A stretch of DNA of 32,227 nucleotides from Peribacillus acanthi. Lineage in GTDB: Bacteria; Bacillota; Bacilli; Bacillales; DSM-1321. The DNA lies in assembly GCF_003073175.1 (NCBI RefSeq), contig NZ_QBBX01000004.1:199173-231399 (forward strand), written 5' to 3'. A model generated the notes under the pieces. That model did not search any database. It saw nothing but the letters and a program-made list of their open reading frames with translations, and had not been told where the DNA came from. Every line of letters begins with the position of its first letter. Position 1 is the stretch's first letter. The translations under genes and the position numbers were made by a program. Shown here one piece after another: positions 1 through 8,410 of the stretch.

Positions 1-454
1 CCAACAAACGATTGTTGATTTTTTCTGGTACAAATATTCCTGGTATACTAATGCTTGCTCGCACCGCCTCGGCAATAGGTCCTTCTTTAAAAATCACTTT
101 TTCACCTGTTTTAATGTCAGTGGTAACAATCCATAATGGGATATCTAAGTCTTCTAGCTTTTTGTTTTTTGTGAAGATACGAATAAATTCTTTCACCTTT
201 TTTCCAGAGATAAAACCCATCTTTGGAACAGTAAAATCGAGAAAATATTTCCTCTTAAAATTACTGGATATTTTATAAAGTTGATCCATATCCGTACCTG
301 CTGCATAAAAAGCTCCAACTAATGCACCCATACTGCTTCCTGCTATATAATCCACTTTTATATTGTTTTCTTTTAGCACTTTTAAGACCCCTAAATGAGC
401 AAAGCCTCTTGCCCCTCCAGATCCTAAAGCCAATCCAATTTTCGGCTCTCTCAC
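1..454 (-). CDS. ylbK: Patatin-like phospholipase YlbK, 3' end outside window
   Basis: This is the N-terminal ~151 residues of a patatin/RssA-type serine lipid acyl hydrolase; the gene continues past the left edge. The reverse-strand translation opens REPKIGLALGSGGARG, giving the glycine-rich oxyanion-hole motif GSGGARG near residues 10-16, and then GSSMG near residue 40, the GxSxG nucleophile elbow. The catalytic Asp (DGG/A box) would lie outside the window. The start is a GTG at 452-454 preceded by AAGAGGTGAT at 461-470, six bases upstream. It is divergent from ylbJ. In B. subtilis ylbK lies beside ylbJ, which supports the name. The family hydrolyses acyl esters of phospholipids; the physiological substrate of YlbK is not known to me. 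Confidence 0.9.
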   Translation of the reverse strand, partial: MREPKIGLALGSGGARGFAHLGVLKVLKENNIKVDYIAGSSMGALVGAFYAAGTDMDQLYKISSNFKRKYFLDFTVPKMGFISGKKVKEFIRIFTKNKKLEDLDIPLWIVTTDIKTGEKVIFKEGPIAEAVRASISIPGIFVPEKINNRLL

Positions 455-775
455 AGGTTGATCACCTCTTTACATGGTTCCATTTTGAAATCCTACTATA
501 ATCGGTCAACATCTAGTCCTTGGATGTTCTAAAAACATACGTTAGAAAGTATATTTTCTTATACAAGGACAAGACTGCTTTAAAGCTCATATAAAAGGAT
601 TCAATCAAAACTAATCAATGTCATCCCCTGACAGACGTGTTAGAGAATGACTACAAATCCTCCACCTATATTACTGAATATTTTAACATTTCTTTTTCCA
701 TAAGAGAAATGACATCGAATATCTTTATAGTTTCAGTTACACACAAGTTAGATTTTATTTAAGGAGGCCCTACAC
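455..775. other. Divergent ylbK/ylbJ spacer
   Basis: About 320 bases without a supportable gene. It must hold the promoters for both ylbK (leftward) and ylbJ (rightward). I see no terminator and no RNA structure I recognise. A weak sigma-E-like candidate for ylbJ is listed separately. Confidence 0.6.
717..747 (+). promoter_or_regulatory. Weak sigma-E-like promoter candidate for ylbJ
   Basis: GAATATC at 717-723 resembles a sigma-E -35 element and CACACAAG at 740-747 matches six of eight positions of CATACAAT. The 16-base spacer is longer than the usual ~14. ylbJ belongs to the mother-cell sporulation programme in B. subtilis, so a sigma-E promoter is expected, but this match alone is weak. 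Confidence 0.25.
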
Positions 776-1993
776 TTGGATAAGTCCGTCATCAAAACTC
801 TCCTGTTGGCAATGTGTGCCACCTTGTTTGCAGGATCTTTAATTGCCTATCCGCAGGAAGCCTTCGATGCCTCCATCCGCGGATTAACCATGTGGTGGGA
901 AATTGTTTTCCCTTCATTATTACCCTTCTTTATCGTCTCGGAGATGTTGATTGGGTTTGGAGTTGTGACTTTTATTGGGGTGCTGCTGGAACCTCTAATG
1001 CGGCCTTTGTTTAGAGTACCTGGTGTAGGAGGATTCGTGTGGGCTATGGGAATGGCATCAGGATATCCTTCAGGCGCAAAATTAACCGCAAGACTACGGC
1101 AAGACCGACAACTAACAAAAATTGAAGCGGAAAGATTGGTTTCCTTTACAAACTCTTCAAATCCATTATTTATTTTCGGTGCAGTTTCCATTGGTTTTTT
1201 CCATAACCCTAACCTCGGAATCATCCTTGCCATTGCGCACTATGCAGGAAATTTTTGTGTTGGGCTCATCATGAGATGGCATGGGAAAGAAAAAACGAAG
1301 GTTATCCCTAATTCTGAAAGAGTTTCCATAAAAACAGCCATTCGCGCTTTACATCGAACTAGATTGAAAGACAAAAGGCCCATTGGCAAACTATTGGGTG
1401 ATGCAGTAACTTCTTCTATTCAAACATTGTTGATGATTGGTGGATTCATCATTTTATTCTCAGTCATTAACAAGCTTTTATATCATATGAAGATTACAGG
1501 AATAATTGCAAATGGGATGGAAAAACTCTTTTTTATTTTGAATATTCCCGAGGTATTTAGCATTCCATATATCTCAGGGCTTTTTGAGATTACATTAGGT
1601 TCCCAAATGACAAGCCAAGTACAAGACGTAACACTTATGTTTCAAGCAATCGTTGTAAGCTTTATTTTGGCCTTTAGTGGCTTTAGTGTGCAAGCACAGG
1701 TCGCTAGTATCCTTGCTGATACTGATATCCGTTTCCTACCCTTTTTCATAGCTAGAATTATGCATGGTACTATTGCAGGGCTAATTACACTAGTAATCTG
1801 GAAACCAGTTTATGAAGGGCTACATTTCAAAGAAAGACCTTCACATGCTCTCCCTGTTATTGGAGATGCCCATGTAAGCTGGTTGGAGTCAATCCTGTTA
1901 TTTTTCAATAATTACGGACCTCTTATTACCATTCTTTGCCTAACACTATACTGTTTGATTTACGCTAAAAAGAATGTGTTGTATAAGAGATAA
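776..1993 (+). CDS. ylbJ: Sporulation integral membrane protein YlbJ
   Basis: A 405-residue polytopic membrane protein with at least eight hydrophobic segments, of the YlbJ family within the nucleoside-recognition (Gate) domain group related to SpoIIIA/SpoVM-type sporulation permeases. Conserved features include GMASGYPSGAKLTARLR near residues 91-107 and SFTNSSNPLFIFGAV near 123-137. The TTG start at 776 is set by AAGGAGG at 761-767, eight bases upstream. In B. subtilis YlbJ is needed for heat-resistant spores; the transported molecule is unknown. It converges on coaD and is separated from it by a shared terminator. A 128-residue opposite-strand frame inside it is a coding shadow. Confidence 0.93.
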   Translation: MDKSVIKTLLLAMCATLFAGSLIAYPQEAFDASIRGLTMWWEIVFPSLLPFFIVSEMLIGFGVVTFIGVLLEPLMRPLFRVPGVGGFVWAMGMASGYPSGAKLTARLRQDRQLTKIEAERLVSFTNSSNPLFIFGAVSIGFFHNPNLGIILAIAHYAGNFCVGLIMRWHGKEKTKVIPNSERVSIKTAIRALHRTRLKDKRPIGKLLGDAVTSSIQTLLMIGGFIILFSVINKLLYHMKITGIIANGMEKLFFILNIPEVFSIPYISGLFEITLGSQMTSQVQDVTLMFQAIVVSFILAFSGFSVQAQVASILADTDIRFLPFFIARIMHGTIAGLITLVIWKPVYEGLHFKERPSHALPVIGDAHVSWLESILLFFNNYGPLITILCLTLYCLIYAKKNVLYKR

Positions 1994-2050
1994 TATTTAG
2001 CTATTAGCCTATTGATTACTATCTTAAAATATAAAATCCCGTATAAACAC

Positions 2051-2101
2051 AAAAGCTGACTCAAATGATCGTCATTCAACGACCTTTTGAATCAGCTTTT
2101 T

Positions 2102-2103
<2 letters not shown>
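2051..2103. terminator. Bidirectional terminator between ylbJ and coaD
   Basis: AAAAGCTGA at 2051-2059 pairs with TCAGCTTTT at 2092-2100. The stem continues through TCAAA/TTTTGA with an inner CGT/ACG pairing, and a T-run follows on the plus strand. The A-rich left side gives T's in the other direction, so it can serve both convergent genes. Confidence 0.85.
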
Positions 2104-3165
<1,062 letters not shown>

Positions 3166-3295
3166 GTAACTCACCACATTTTTCGACATTTTTTGAATCT
3201 ATACTATCCTACCATATTCCAATTCAAGGAGCCAACATGAAACACCATTTCTTACTATATAAGCATTTTTCTTCCGTTTTAAAGAAGATATTCAC

Positions 3296-3324
3296 GTATA
3301 ACTAAAAATAAAATGGTCATACTG
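3296..3324 (+). promoter_or_regulatory. Combined sigma-F / sigma-G promoter of the CsfG-like RNA
   Basis: GTATA at 3296-3300 followed after 14 bases by GGTCATACTG at 3315-3324 matches the sigma-F consensus GYATA / GGnnAnAMTR at every defined position. The embedded CATACTG at 3318-3324, 17 bases from GTATA, is also a near match to the sigma-G -10 box CATAMTA. This implies forespore transcription starting near 3331, exactly where the first RNA stem begins. Confidence 0.7.
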
Positions 3325-3330
3325 TTTACT

Positions 3331-3482
3331 AACAACATCTCCAATCGAGGATGTTGTTGCCAACCGCGGAGAAGACTTACGTTTCCCCATAAGTTCTTCC
3401 TCCGGTTTCTCCTCTCCCTTTCCCTTCTATCCTTTAGGAAATAGAAGGACCCTGCAAGTTTATTCTTGCAGGGCTTTTTTTA
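3331..3482 (+). ncRNA. csfG: CsfG-like sporulation small RNA (ylbG-ylbH intergenic RNA)
   Basis: A ~150-base stretch between rsmD and the next gene folds into four successive hairpins and ends in a strong terminator. Stem 1 is a perfect 9-bp pairing (3331-3339 with 3350-3358). Stem 2 runs from AACCG near 3361 to CGGTT near 3407 with a C-rich loop (TTTCCCC). A pyrimidine-rich single strand follows, then stem 3 (CCTTCTAT/ATAGAAGG, about 3421-3448), then CCCTGCAAG/CTTGCAGGG with seven T's (about 3451-3480). In B. subtilis the ylbG-ylbH interval holds the forespore RNA CsfG, and a conserved 'ylbH' RNA motif was described at this locus. Position, pyrimidine-rich loops and the sigma-F/sigma-G promoter fit CsfG. 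Target mRNAs are unknown; the C-rich loops could pair with Shine-Dalgarno sequences (inference). Confidence 0.75.
3451..3482 (+). terminator. Terminator of the CsfG-like RNA
   Basis: Nine-base arms CCCTGCAAG and CTTGCAGGG around a TTTATT loop are followed by a run of T's on the plus strand. There is no T-run on the minus strand, so it should not stop leftward transcripts from the 471-residue gene downstream. Confidence 0.9.
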
Positions 3483-3562
3483 ATCACTCTTGATTTTATT
3501 CTCCAATCAACGATTTCCAAATTCACTGTGCGTTTATACTACTCATTTCATTAATGTATTAT

Positions 3563-4978
3563 TTATAGATTGGTTATTTCAATGACTGTTTCTCGGTTAA
3601 AGATATTTACGTTAAAAATATCCTGCAGCCAATCTTCCGAAATATAAATCTCCCCATTCAGTTTCTTTAATGGGTTGGTTTTCACCCCATAATCATCTCC
3701 ATTAATAATGAATACGTTCTTATTCAGGTAGAAGCGAATTAATACTCCTTCCTTACTAACCAATATTTGATTCTGATCAATCATGTGAAATTCATATCCC
3801 AAATTATTCAAAATCTGTTGAAGAGGATACAAGTTCTGATTGTCTAACGAAATCATTCTTTCTTTAATGGGATTCCCATTCACCTGTAACTTTCGCTTAT
3901 CATGAAAAAGTAATGGTCTAAACCCTGCCTTTTCAATTCTATTACTTTCAAAAAAATGAGTTTCTCTTCCTTTTGCTTTAGTAAGGAATTGATCTAAAAT
4001 TTTCGCGGATAGGAAGTTACTATTTTCAATATAATTCATGAATTGCTTAATTTCATTTTCTTCTAATCCTGATTGAATTACCTCGGACATCTTTTTGGAT
4101 TTTTCCCCACCAAAGTTCTGGTTATATTTCAAGTTCCCGATAACGACCGAAATCCATTTTTCATCATTGTTATCAAAGTTTAACTGTGTCTGGAGTTCCA
4201 ACGTGAATAGTTTTCGAAATAAAATTTCTGGCTGTGATACATCCGAACTTATCACTAGATTTTGAGAGATAAGTTCGGGATGAGTTTTCGTAACAATTAT
4301 AGTTAGGTCTTTAAAATTAGGCAGCTTAGACAGAGAATCATATATTTTTTTCAGGTGAGGCTGAACGCCTTTCTCATGATAGAGGGATAAGCGATCCATT
4401 TTTTGAAGGACAATTTCCGCTGGGGTATAATACAGCGGAAATATGTTACTAGACTGTTCAAAAACACTGTATTGAATATAATCCTTCTTAGTTTTTCCTA
4501 TTAAAGGTGCGCTAGATATCCAATTTCCTGGATCACTAACAGTCGAGATGATTTCAACACGAGTATTTTCGAATGGGATGCCCTTTAAACCAAGAAATTC
4601 CCGGTGATAAAGTTTTGATTGGTTAGCTGATGGAACTGCTAACTCATATTTAAAAATAACTTGTTTTTGATTACCTGTTAGAGTGAGATGCTTCTTGTTA
4701 TCCCATTTACATTCGGTCTTTTCATCATATGTACATGTAAATTTAATTAACTTAGGGTTATCAACTAGATATGTACCTTCTTGTAAGCCGCTTATTTTAT
4801 GGTAAACAGACAATACTTTCGCACTATGCTTTATTTCAATTTGATTATATGCGACCGACTTTTTTTCAGCTTTTGTATCAATCCCATTTGAACCAGAGAA
4901 GATATTCCACTGCCAAAACAGCATTCCAGCAATGGTAATTGTAATCAATAATATAGTAGTCAGGAATGTGCGGATCAT
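3563..4978 (-). CDS. Membrane-anchored stalk-domain (CuAO N1-like) protein, function unknown
   Basis: A 471-residue protein with one N-terminal hydrophobic segment (about residues 5-25, TTILLITITIAGMLFW), consistent with an uncleaved signal anchor facing outward. The C-terminal ~100 residues (PIKERMISLDNQNLYPLQQI onward, ending ISEDWLQDIFNVNIFNRETVIEI) look like the copper-amine-oxidase N-terminal 'stalk' domain common in Firmicute surface proteins. The middle has beta-rich and helical parts I do not recognise and no catalytic motif I can name. It lies between the CsfG-like RNA and a divergent small gene. Because no leftward terminator follows it, its transcript may read antisense through the small RNA. 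Start ATG at 4978; the ribosome-binding site (GGGGTAATGA) is moderate. Confidence 0.75.
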   Translation of the reverse strand: MIRTFLTTILLITITIAGMLFWQWNIFSGSNGIDTKAEKKSVAYNQIEIKHSAKVLSVYHKISGLQEGTYLVDNPKLIKFTCTYDEKTECKWDNKKHLTLTGNQKQVIFKYELAVPSANQSKLYHREFLGLKGIPFENTRVEIISTVSDPGNWISSAPLIGKTKKDYIQYSVFEQSSNIFPLYYTPAEIVLQKMDRLSLYHEKGVQPHLKKIYDSLSKLPNFKDLTIIVTKTHPELISQNLVISSDVSQPEILFRKLFTLELQTQLNFDNNDEKWISVVIGNLKYNQNFGGEKSKKMSEVIQSGLEENEIKQFMNYIENSNFLSAKILDQFLTKAKGRETHFFESNRIEKAGFRPLLFHDKRKLQVNGNPIKERMISLDNQNLYPLQQILNNLGYEFHMIDQNQILVSKEGVLIRFYLNKNVFIINGDDYGVKTNPLKKLNGEIYISEDWLQDIFNVNIFNRETVIEITNL

Positions 4979-5209
4979 TATTCATTACCCCTTGCTTATT
5001 TTCCTACTACTAACTTACCAAATTTTCATTTGTTTCGTTATATTTTTTTTTACAAAATCAGTACTTTTACTCATTTTACGTCTTTTTTAGATAATCTCTG
5101 TTTAGTTATCCAAATAGTGGGATTTTTATAGATGTCTTTATACCCTTCTTTTCAATCAAGATAAAAAATGTTAAAGTTAACGCTTGAAGAGCTTGAGAGG
5201 GGAAAGAAA

Positions 5210-5599
5210 ATGATACAACGCTTTATAGAACTTGGAGAAGGATATTCAGATTTATATGAGTTATTGGAGATTGGCAAGAATAATCAGCATCGAGTAATGA
5301 GATTACTTGCAATGCATAGTACTTTTGATGAGAAACCTGTCACTTCACTTGCGATCGTTCTAAAGCCTACAGACCCTGGAGATTTCCAACCGATTTATAT
5401 GTGTAGGGAAGGAATTCCAAATCCTAACGTGACTCCTAATAAACGTTATGAATTATTTAGAAATTTATCTTCAGAGCTGGAAATGCCAATTGTGCAGCTT
5501 GATGTTAAATCATCCCGTTATTTTGCCGATCCAGACCTATTTCATCAATATTTGATTGGAATATTAAGATTGAACCATCTGATCCCACCGATGAAATAA
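5210..5599 (+). CDS. Conserved Bacillaceae protein (DUF7147-like), function unknown
   Basis: A ~129-residue soluble protein beginning MIQRFIELGEGYSDLYEL. I recognise it as a protein conserved near ylbG/ylbH in Bacillaceae, which some databases carry under the name methylthioribose kinase. No kinase motif is visible, so that name should not be used. I chose the ATG at 5210 because GAGAGGGG lies about eight bases upstream; the same frame opens at an ATG at 5168, which has no ribosome-binding site. No signal peptide or membrane segment. It is transcribed divergently from the stalk-domain gene and ends in a terminator shared with ylbG. Confidence 0.75.
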   Translation: MIQRFIELGEGYSDLYELLEIGKNNQHRVMRLLAMHSTFDEKPVTSLAIVLKPTDPGDFQPIYMCREGIPNPNVTPNKRYELFRNLSSELEMPIVQLDVKSSRYFADPDLFHQYLIGILRLNHLIPPMK

Positions 5600-5608
5600 T
5601 TAGAAAGA

Positions 5609-5643
5609 AAAAACGAGAAGAATTATTTTATCTTCTCGTTTTC
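5609..5643. terminator. Bidirectional terminator between the DUF7147-like gene and ylbG
   Basis: AAAACGAGAAGA pairs with TCTTCTCGTTTT around an ATTATTTTA-type loop. A's precede and T's follow, so it works for both converging genes. Confidence 0.88.
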
Positions 5644-5919
5644 TTATATACCTAACTTATAATCATACTCTTTCGCTTTATCAGGACGTGAATTTTCGTA
5701 TTCTGTTTTTAAAAATGGTTTATATGACACATCTACACGTTTTACAAATGAGAATGACTTTAATTTCTCAACGGTTGTTTCAACATCCTCCATATTTGTA
5801 TAGATGACTACATATTTCAATTTTTTCGAAACATAATGTATATTACCGAATCTTCTTAGCATCTTAACTTGTTTTAATGTATGTAGATAGGCAATTATAC
5901 CTTGTCTGGCTCCAATCAT
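5644..5919 (-). CDS. ylbG: YlbG family protein (DUF2129)
   Basis: A 91-residue soluble protein of the YlbG/DUF2129 family, found throughout Bacillales and of unknown biochemical function. Diagnostic segments are [35 protein letters not shown] and [19 protein letters not shown], near-identical in character to B. subtilis YlbG. The start is the ATG at 5917-5919, preceded by AGGAGT about eight bases upstream. An ATG 18 codons further upstream (5973) would add a family-atypical hydrophobic extension and has a badly spaced ribosome-binding site. In B. subtilis ylbG sits between ylbF and ylbH, as here. Confidence 0.93.
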   Translation of the reverse strand: MIGARQGIIAYLHTLKQVKMLRRFGNIHYVSKKLKYVVIYTNMEDVETTVEKLKSFSFVKRVDVSYKPFLKTEYENSRPDKAKEYDYKLGI

Positions 5920-6121
5920 GAATAAAACTCCTATATAAAAGATTTTGACCCGCAAACCTTGCTTTTGGACCATCCTACCGTTGGTTGATGAAGCCCTTAT
6001 CGTTTCAATAATTGCTTTAAGTGTAGCATAAATTTTCTCTTTCTATCAATAAATAATGATTTGTATTTATACACCTTCAACCACTATCCTTACTACAATG
6101 CAAAAAGAGGAGTGAGAGACC

Positions 6122-6451
6122 ATGGATCTTGATTTCGTTTGGGAGAAGTATTTAAAGTTGTTACAAAAGCAACCTGATATTCAAAAAGTGCATTACAAGA
6201 AAGTGACCGGTATCCCTTTCTTATACATTACAGTGTCAGACTCATCCGTTACACTGGACACCATTCTAAAACATATGAAAATATGCTCAGCTCTTGTCAT
6301 GAAAGGAAAACAATTGCATTGTGAAACTATTTATTTTAGGCAGCAAGAGCTTTTATTTGTATTTAGGCATCGGTTTTATGTGCCACAGAAAAAAATGTTC
6401 TGTTGTGGTAATTTATGTCCCGATTGTATCCGTTTTAAGGATGAATCTTAA
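6122..6451 (+). CDS. Small protein with C-terminal Cys cluster, function unknown
   Basis: A 109-residue basic protein that I do not recognise as a named family. Its notable feature is the C-terminal FCCGNLCPDCIRF, four cysteines in a CC-x3-C-x2-C arrangement that could bind zinc or an iron-sulfur cluster. The start ATG is well supported by GAGGAGTGAG about five bases upstream. It lies between ylbG and ricF, divergent from ylbG and convergent on ricF. The motif is reminiscent of the CCGxxCxxC segment of small oxidoreductase-like proteins (DUF5522), but the similarity is short. Coding status is supported by the ribosome-binding site and isolation from overlapping genes. Confidence 0.7.
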   Translation: MDLDFVWEKYLKLLQKQPDIQKVHYKKVTGIPFLYITVSDSSVTLDTILKHMKICSALVMKGKQLHCETIYFRQQELLFVFRHRFYVPQKKMFCCGNLCPDCIRFKDES

Positions 6452-6537
6452 TAAAATATTAATCCAAGGACTTAGAAAGCAAAAATAGTTGTTTACTCCT
6501 TGTTTCTGCCACTTCACTTTTTTTACTTTTCCTTTGC

Positions 6538-6578
6538 AAAAAAAGAGAACACCGGTTTAGGTAGCATTCTCTTTTTGT
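6538..6578. terminator. Bidirectional terminator between the Cys-cluster gene and ricF
   Basis: AAAAAGAGAA at 6540-6549 pairs with TTCTCTTTTT at 6567-6576 around a 17-base loop, with further A's on the left and T's on the right. It lies just past the ricF stop codon. Confidence 0.8.
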
Positions 6579-6581
6579 TTA

Positions 6582-7019
6582 TTATGAACAGCCGCAACTT
6601 CCACCTGAGCCACAGCCACCGCTGCAACTTGACTGAAAGAAAGGACTTCCTGTAGGTACTTTTATATGCTCAGATACAGATTTTCCAAGGATCATACTGA
6701 TTTCGTCCAGTACTAGCTGAAGAGATGTCTCCGCCTTCTTAAAAGCAGCCACTGTAGGATGAAGATCCATTTCCCTCTTTAACTTCCTTGTTTCTTCACT
6801 TACTCTTTTATAATCAGGATGGTATTTGCCAAAGCGCTGCACTTCTTCATAAGCATCCTTTAATTTAGTAAAATCTTGAATTTTCCTTTGAGCTTCTCTG
6901 TCACTTTGAAGCTTATATAATGATATGAAGTAATCCTCACCTATTTCAGATTCAATGATCATAGCAGCAAGATCTTCAGAAAATTGTAGAATTTCAACTC
7001 TTTCCATAGTAGCAAGCAT
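6582..7019 (-). CDS. ricF: RicF (YlbF), iron-sulfur Ric/Y-complex subunit
   Basis: RicF with RicA (YmcA) and RicT (YaaT) forms the Y-complex, which in B. subtilis carries iron-sulfur clusters, acts with RNase Y in mRNA processing and influences Spo0A phosphorylation, competence and biofilm entry. The protein here is 145 residues and alpha-helical (Com_YlbF fold), with EEVQRFGKYHPDYKRVSEETRKLKREMDL-type residues in the middle. It ends in CSGGCGSGGSCGC, the Cys tail that binds a cluster in B. subtilis RicF. I placed the start at the ATG 7017-7019 (MLATMERVEIL), preceded by GGAGGTGAG, rather than eight codons upstream at 7043, which would put the ribosome-binding site inside the gene. All tail cysteines are intact. 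Confidence 0.94.
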   Translation of the reverse strand: MLATMERVEILQFSEDLAAMIIESEIGEDYFISLYKLQSDREAQRKIQDFTKLKDAYEEVQRFGKYHPDYKRVSEETRKLKREMDLHPTVAAFKKAETSLQLVLDEISMILGKSVSEHIKVPTGSPFFQSSCSGGCGSGGSCGCS

Positions 7020-7104
7020 GTATAAGCTCACCTCCAATGCCATTTTACCATGATAAACGATAAGATGCGAATACTAGATTTGCAATCCCAGTAGTGTAAA
7101 CCAT

Positions 7105-7515
7105 TTATTTAATACGGACAGCTAGGTTCTTACGAGCAAATTTCTTTTCTCCGTCAATAAATACTAAAGATATGGTATGGTTCCCTTTTCTTAGTCCCTT
7201 AATGATAAAGGCTGCAGTAGTCATTTCACGATATTTTTTTCCATCTAACCATACTTCAATTTTTGCTCCAGCTCGTCCTGAATTTTGAAAGGATGCATCC
7301 TTCACATAGCAATCAACAAATACATCGTTACCTCTAACAAAATATTTGATATCCCATCCATTTTGATCAGAAAAAATAGAGCTAGTTGCCTCAACTGAAT
7401 TTGTTTCGTACTTAAGTCGATTCATACCTACTAACTTTGTTTCTGGTTCAGGGACTTTTTCTTTACATCCAGTCAAGACAACCACTACCAATAAAAATGA
7501 AATACATTTTTTCAC
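7105..7515 (-). CDS. Small predicted lipoprotein, function unknown
   Basis: A 136-residue protein with a signal peptide MKKCISFLLVVVVLTGC: charged start, hydrophobic core, lipobox LTGC with the lipidated Cys at residue 17. The mature part looks beta-sandwich-like (VDCYVKDASFQNSGRAGAKIEVWLDGKKYREM, then GNHTISLVFIDGEKKF), suggesting an immunoglobulin-like extracellular domain. I cannot name a family. The GTG start at 7513-7515 follows AAGGAGG with a seven-base gap. It lies between ricF and ylbE on the same strand and could share a transcript with ylbD-ylbE. Confidence 0.8.
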   Translation of the reverse strand: MKKCISFLLVVVVLTGCKEKVPEPETKLVGMNRLKYETNSVEATSSIFSDQNGWDIKYFVRGNDVFVDCYVKDASFQNSGRAGAKIEVWLDGKKYREMTTAAFIIKGLRKGNHTISLVFIDGEKKFARKNLAVRIK

Positions 7516-7577
7516 ACGAAAACCTCCTTTTGCCTTATCGTTTGCAAAAAGAGCGGATATTATCTATCGTGTTTACT

Positions 7578-7817
7578 TTACTTACCAACATTCATTGTTT
7601 GAATCATATTCAACATAATATTCGCCATTTGAACACCATTTGAAAGCTGGGATACACGATGAGGAATTGACTTTTTGTAAAAATATTTAGATTCGGTTTC
7701 CATTTTCTCCAATTCGTGTGGGTTCCTCATTAGTTTTCTGTACCATAAAGGTTGAGTACGGATATAGTTTTTCATATCTTCATTTGCATTAATAATATCG
7801 TAAATATCCTGTCTCAT
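7578..7817 (-). CDS. ylbE: YlbE-like protein
   Basis: A 79-residue soluble protein of the YlbE family, restricted to Bacillales and functionally uncharacterised. It begins MRQDIYDIINANEDMKNYIRTQPLWYRKLMRNP, a segment typical of the family, and a methionine-rich helix (NIMLNMIQTMN) ends it. The ATG follows AAGGGGGAT with ideal spacing. It is 12 bases downstream of ylbD and probably co-transcribed with it, as in B. subtilis. Confidence 0.9.
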   Translation of the reverse strand: MRQDIYDIINANEDMKNYIRTQPLWYRKLMRNPHELEKMETESKYFYKKSIPHRVSQLSNGVQMANIMLNMIQTMNVGK

Positions 7818-7829
7818 CTTAATCCCCCT

Positions 7830-8249
7830 TTAATCCTTCCTAAATGAAAATGGGTGTGGAGGTTTACTCTGCTCTGATTGTTTCGCTGTAGAGGTCTCAT
7901 TAGATTGAAACTGGGAAATCACACCTGAAATTGCACCGAGAGCTTGACTGAGGCTTGAAACATGCTGTTGTATTTGATTAATATCCATATTTTTAAATGT
8001 TCCTAATATATTTGAAAGAAAATCGGATTTATTCTCTGCAGTATCATCATTGCCCTTTTTTTGTTCAGTAGTTACAGCCACTTCAGACTCAAAGGATTTC
8101 CACTTCGCACTTTCTTCCCCTAATAAGTACCATTCTTCAAATAATTCCTGCCACGTCGTTTTTCCCTTTCGAACTTCACTAATTAATGAAGGATGTTTTT
8201 TTACAAAATGTTTAAACTCTTCAACAGCTTCACTTTTTTTCTTAGTCAT
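7830..8249 (-). CDS. ylbD: YlbD family spore coat protein
   Basis: A ~139-residue hydrophilic protein. The N-terminal half (EEFKHFVKKHPSLISEVRKGKTTWQELFEEWYLLGEE) is the conserved YlbD signature. The C-terminal half contains a coiled helix (DINQIQQHVSSLSQALGAISGVISQFQ) and a Pro/Ser-rich tail. In B. subtilis YlbD is an outer spore-coat component made late in sporulation. The ATG at 8247-8249 (MTKKKSEAVEEF) fits GAGGTGA just upstream; a GTG three codons earlier (8258) is possible. First gene of the ylbD-ylbE unit. Confidence 0.9.
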   Translation of the reverse strand: MTKKKSEAVEEFKHFVKKHPSLISEVRKGKTTWQELFEEWYLLGEESAKWKSFESEVAVTTEQKKGNDDTAENKSDFLSNILGTFKNMDINQIQQHVSSLSQALGAISGVISQFQSNETSTAKQSEQSKPPHPFSFRKD

Positions 8250-8345
8250 TTCCTTCACCTCAATTTTATGACTAAAGCCTATAACACATTATTCATTGTT
8301 GAATAATTTGTGCCTGGCCAATTCTTTTCGGGAAGGAAATCTTTT

Positions 8346-8375
8346 TTGACGTTTTTTTACAAGTATCACTATAAT
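8346..8375 (+). promoter_or_regulatory. Sigma-A promoter of the thioesterase gene
   Basis: TTGACG at 8346-8351 and a perfect TATAAT at 8370-8375 are separated by 18 bases. This is the best vegetative promoter in the window and predicts a start near 8382, about 30 bases before the thioesterase start. Confidence 0.75.
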
Positions 8376-8410
8376 AGAAGTGAACAATCCTTCAATAAGG
8401 ATATCAATAA

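Noticed and set aside
12-278. 88-codon rightward open frame at the left edge
   Set aside because: It lies opposite the ylbK phospholipase, whose GSGGARG and GSSMG motifs are on the reverse strand. It has no ribosome-binding site.
847-1233. 128-codon reverse frame inside ylbJ
   Set aside because: It is a shadow of a well-conserved membrane protein gene, and its product has no recognisable feature.
8249-8300. Possible sigma-G promoter before ylbD (GAATA and CATAAAA)
   Set aside because: The spacer is 19 bases and the -10 would lie almost on the ribosome-binding site, leaving no room for a leader.
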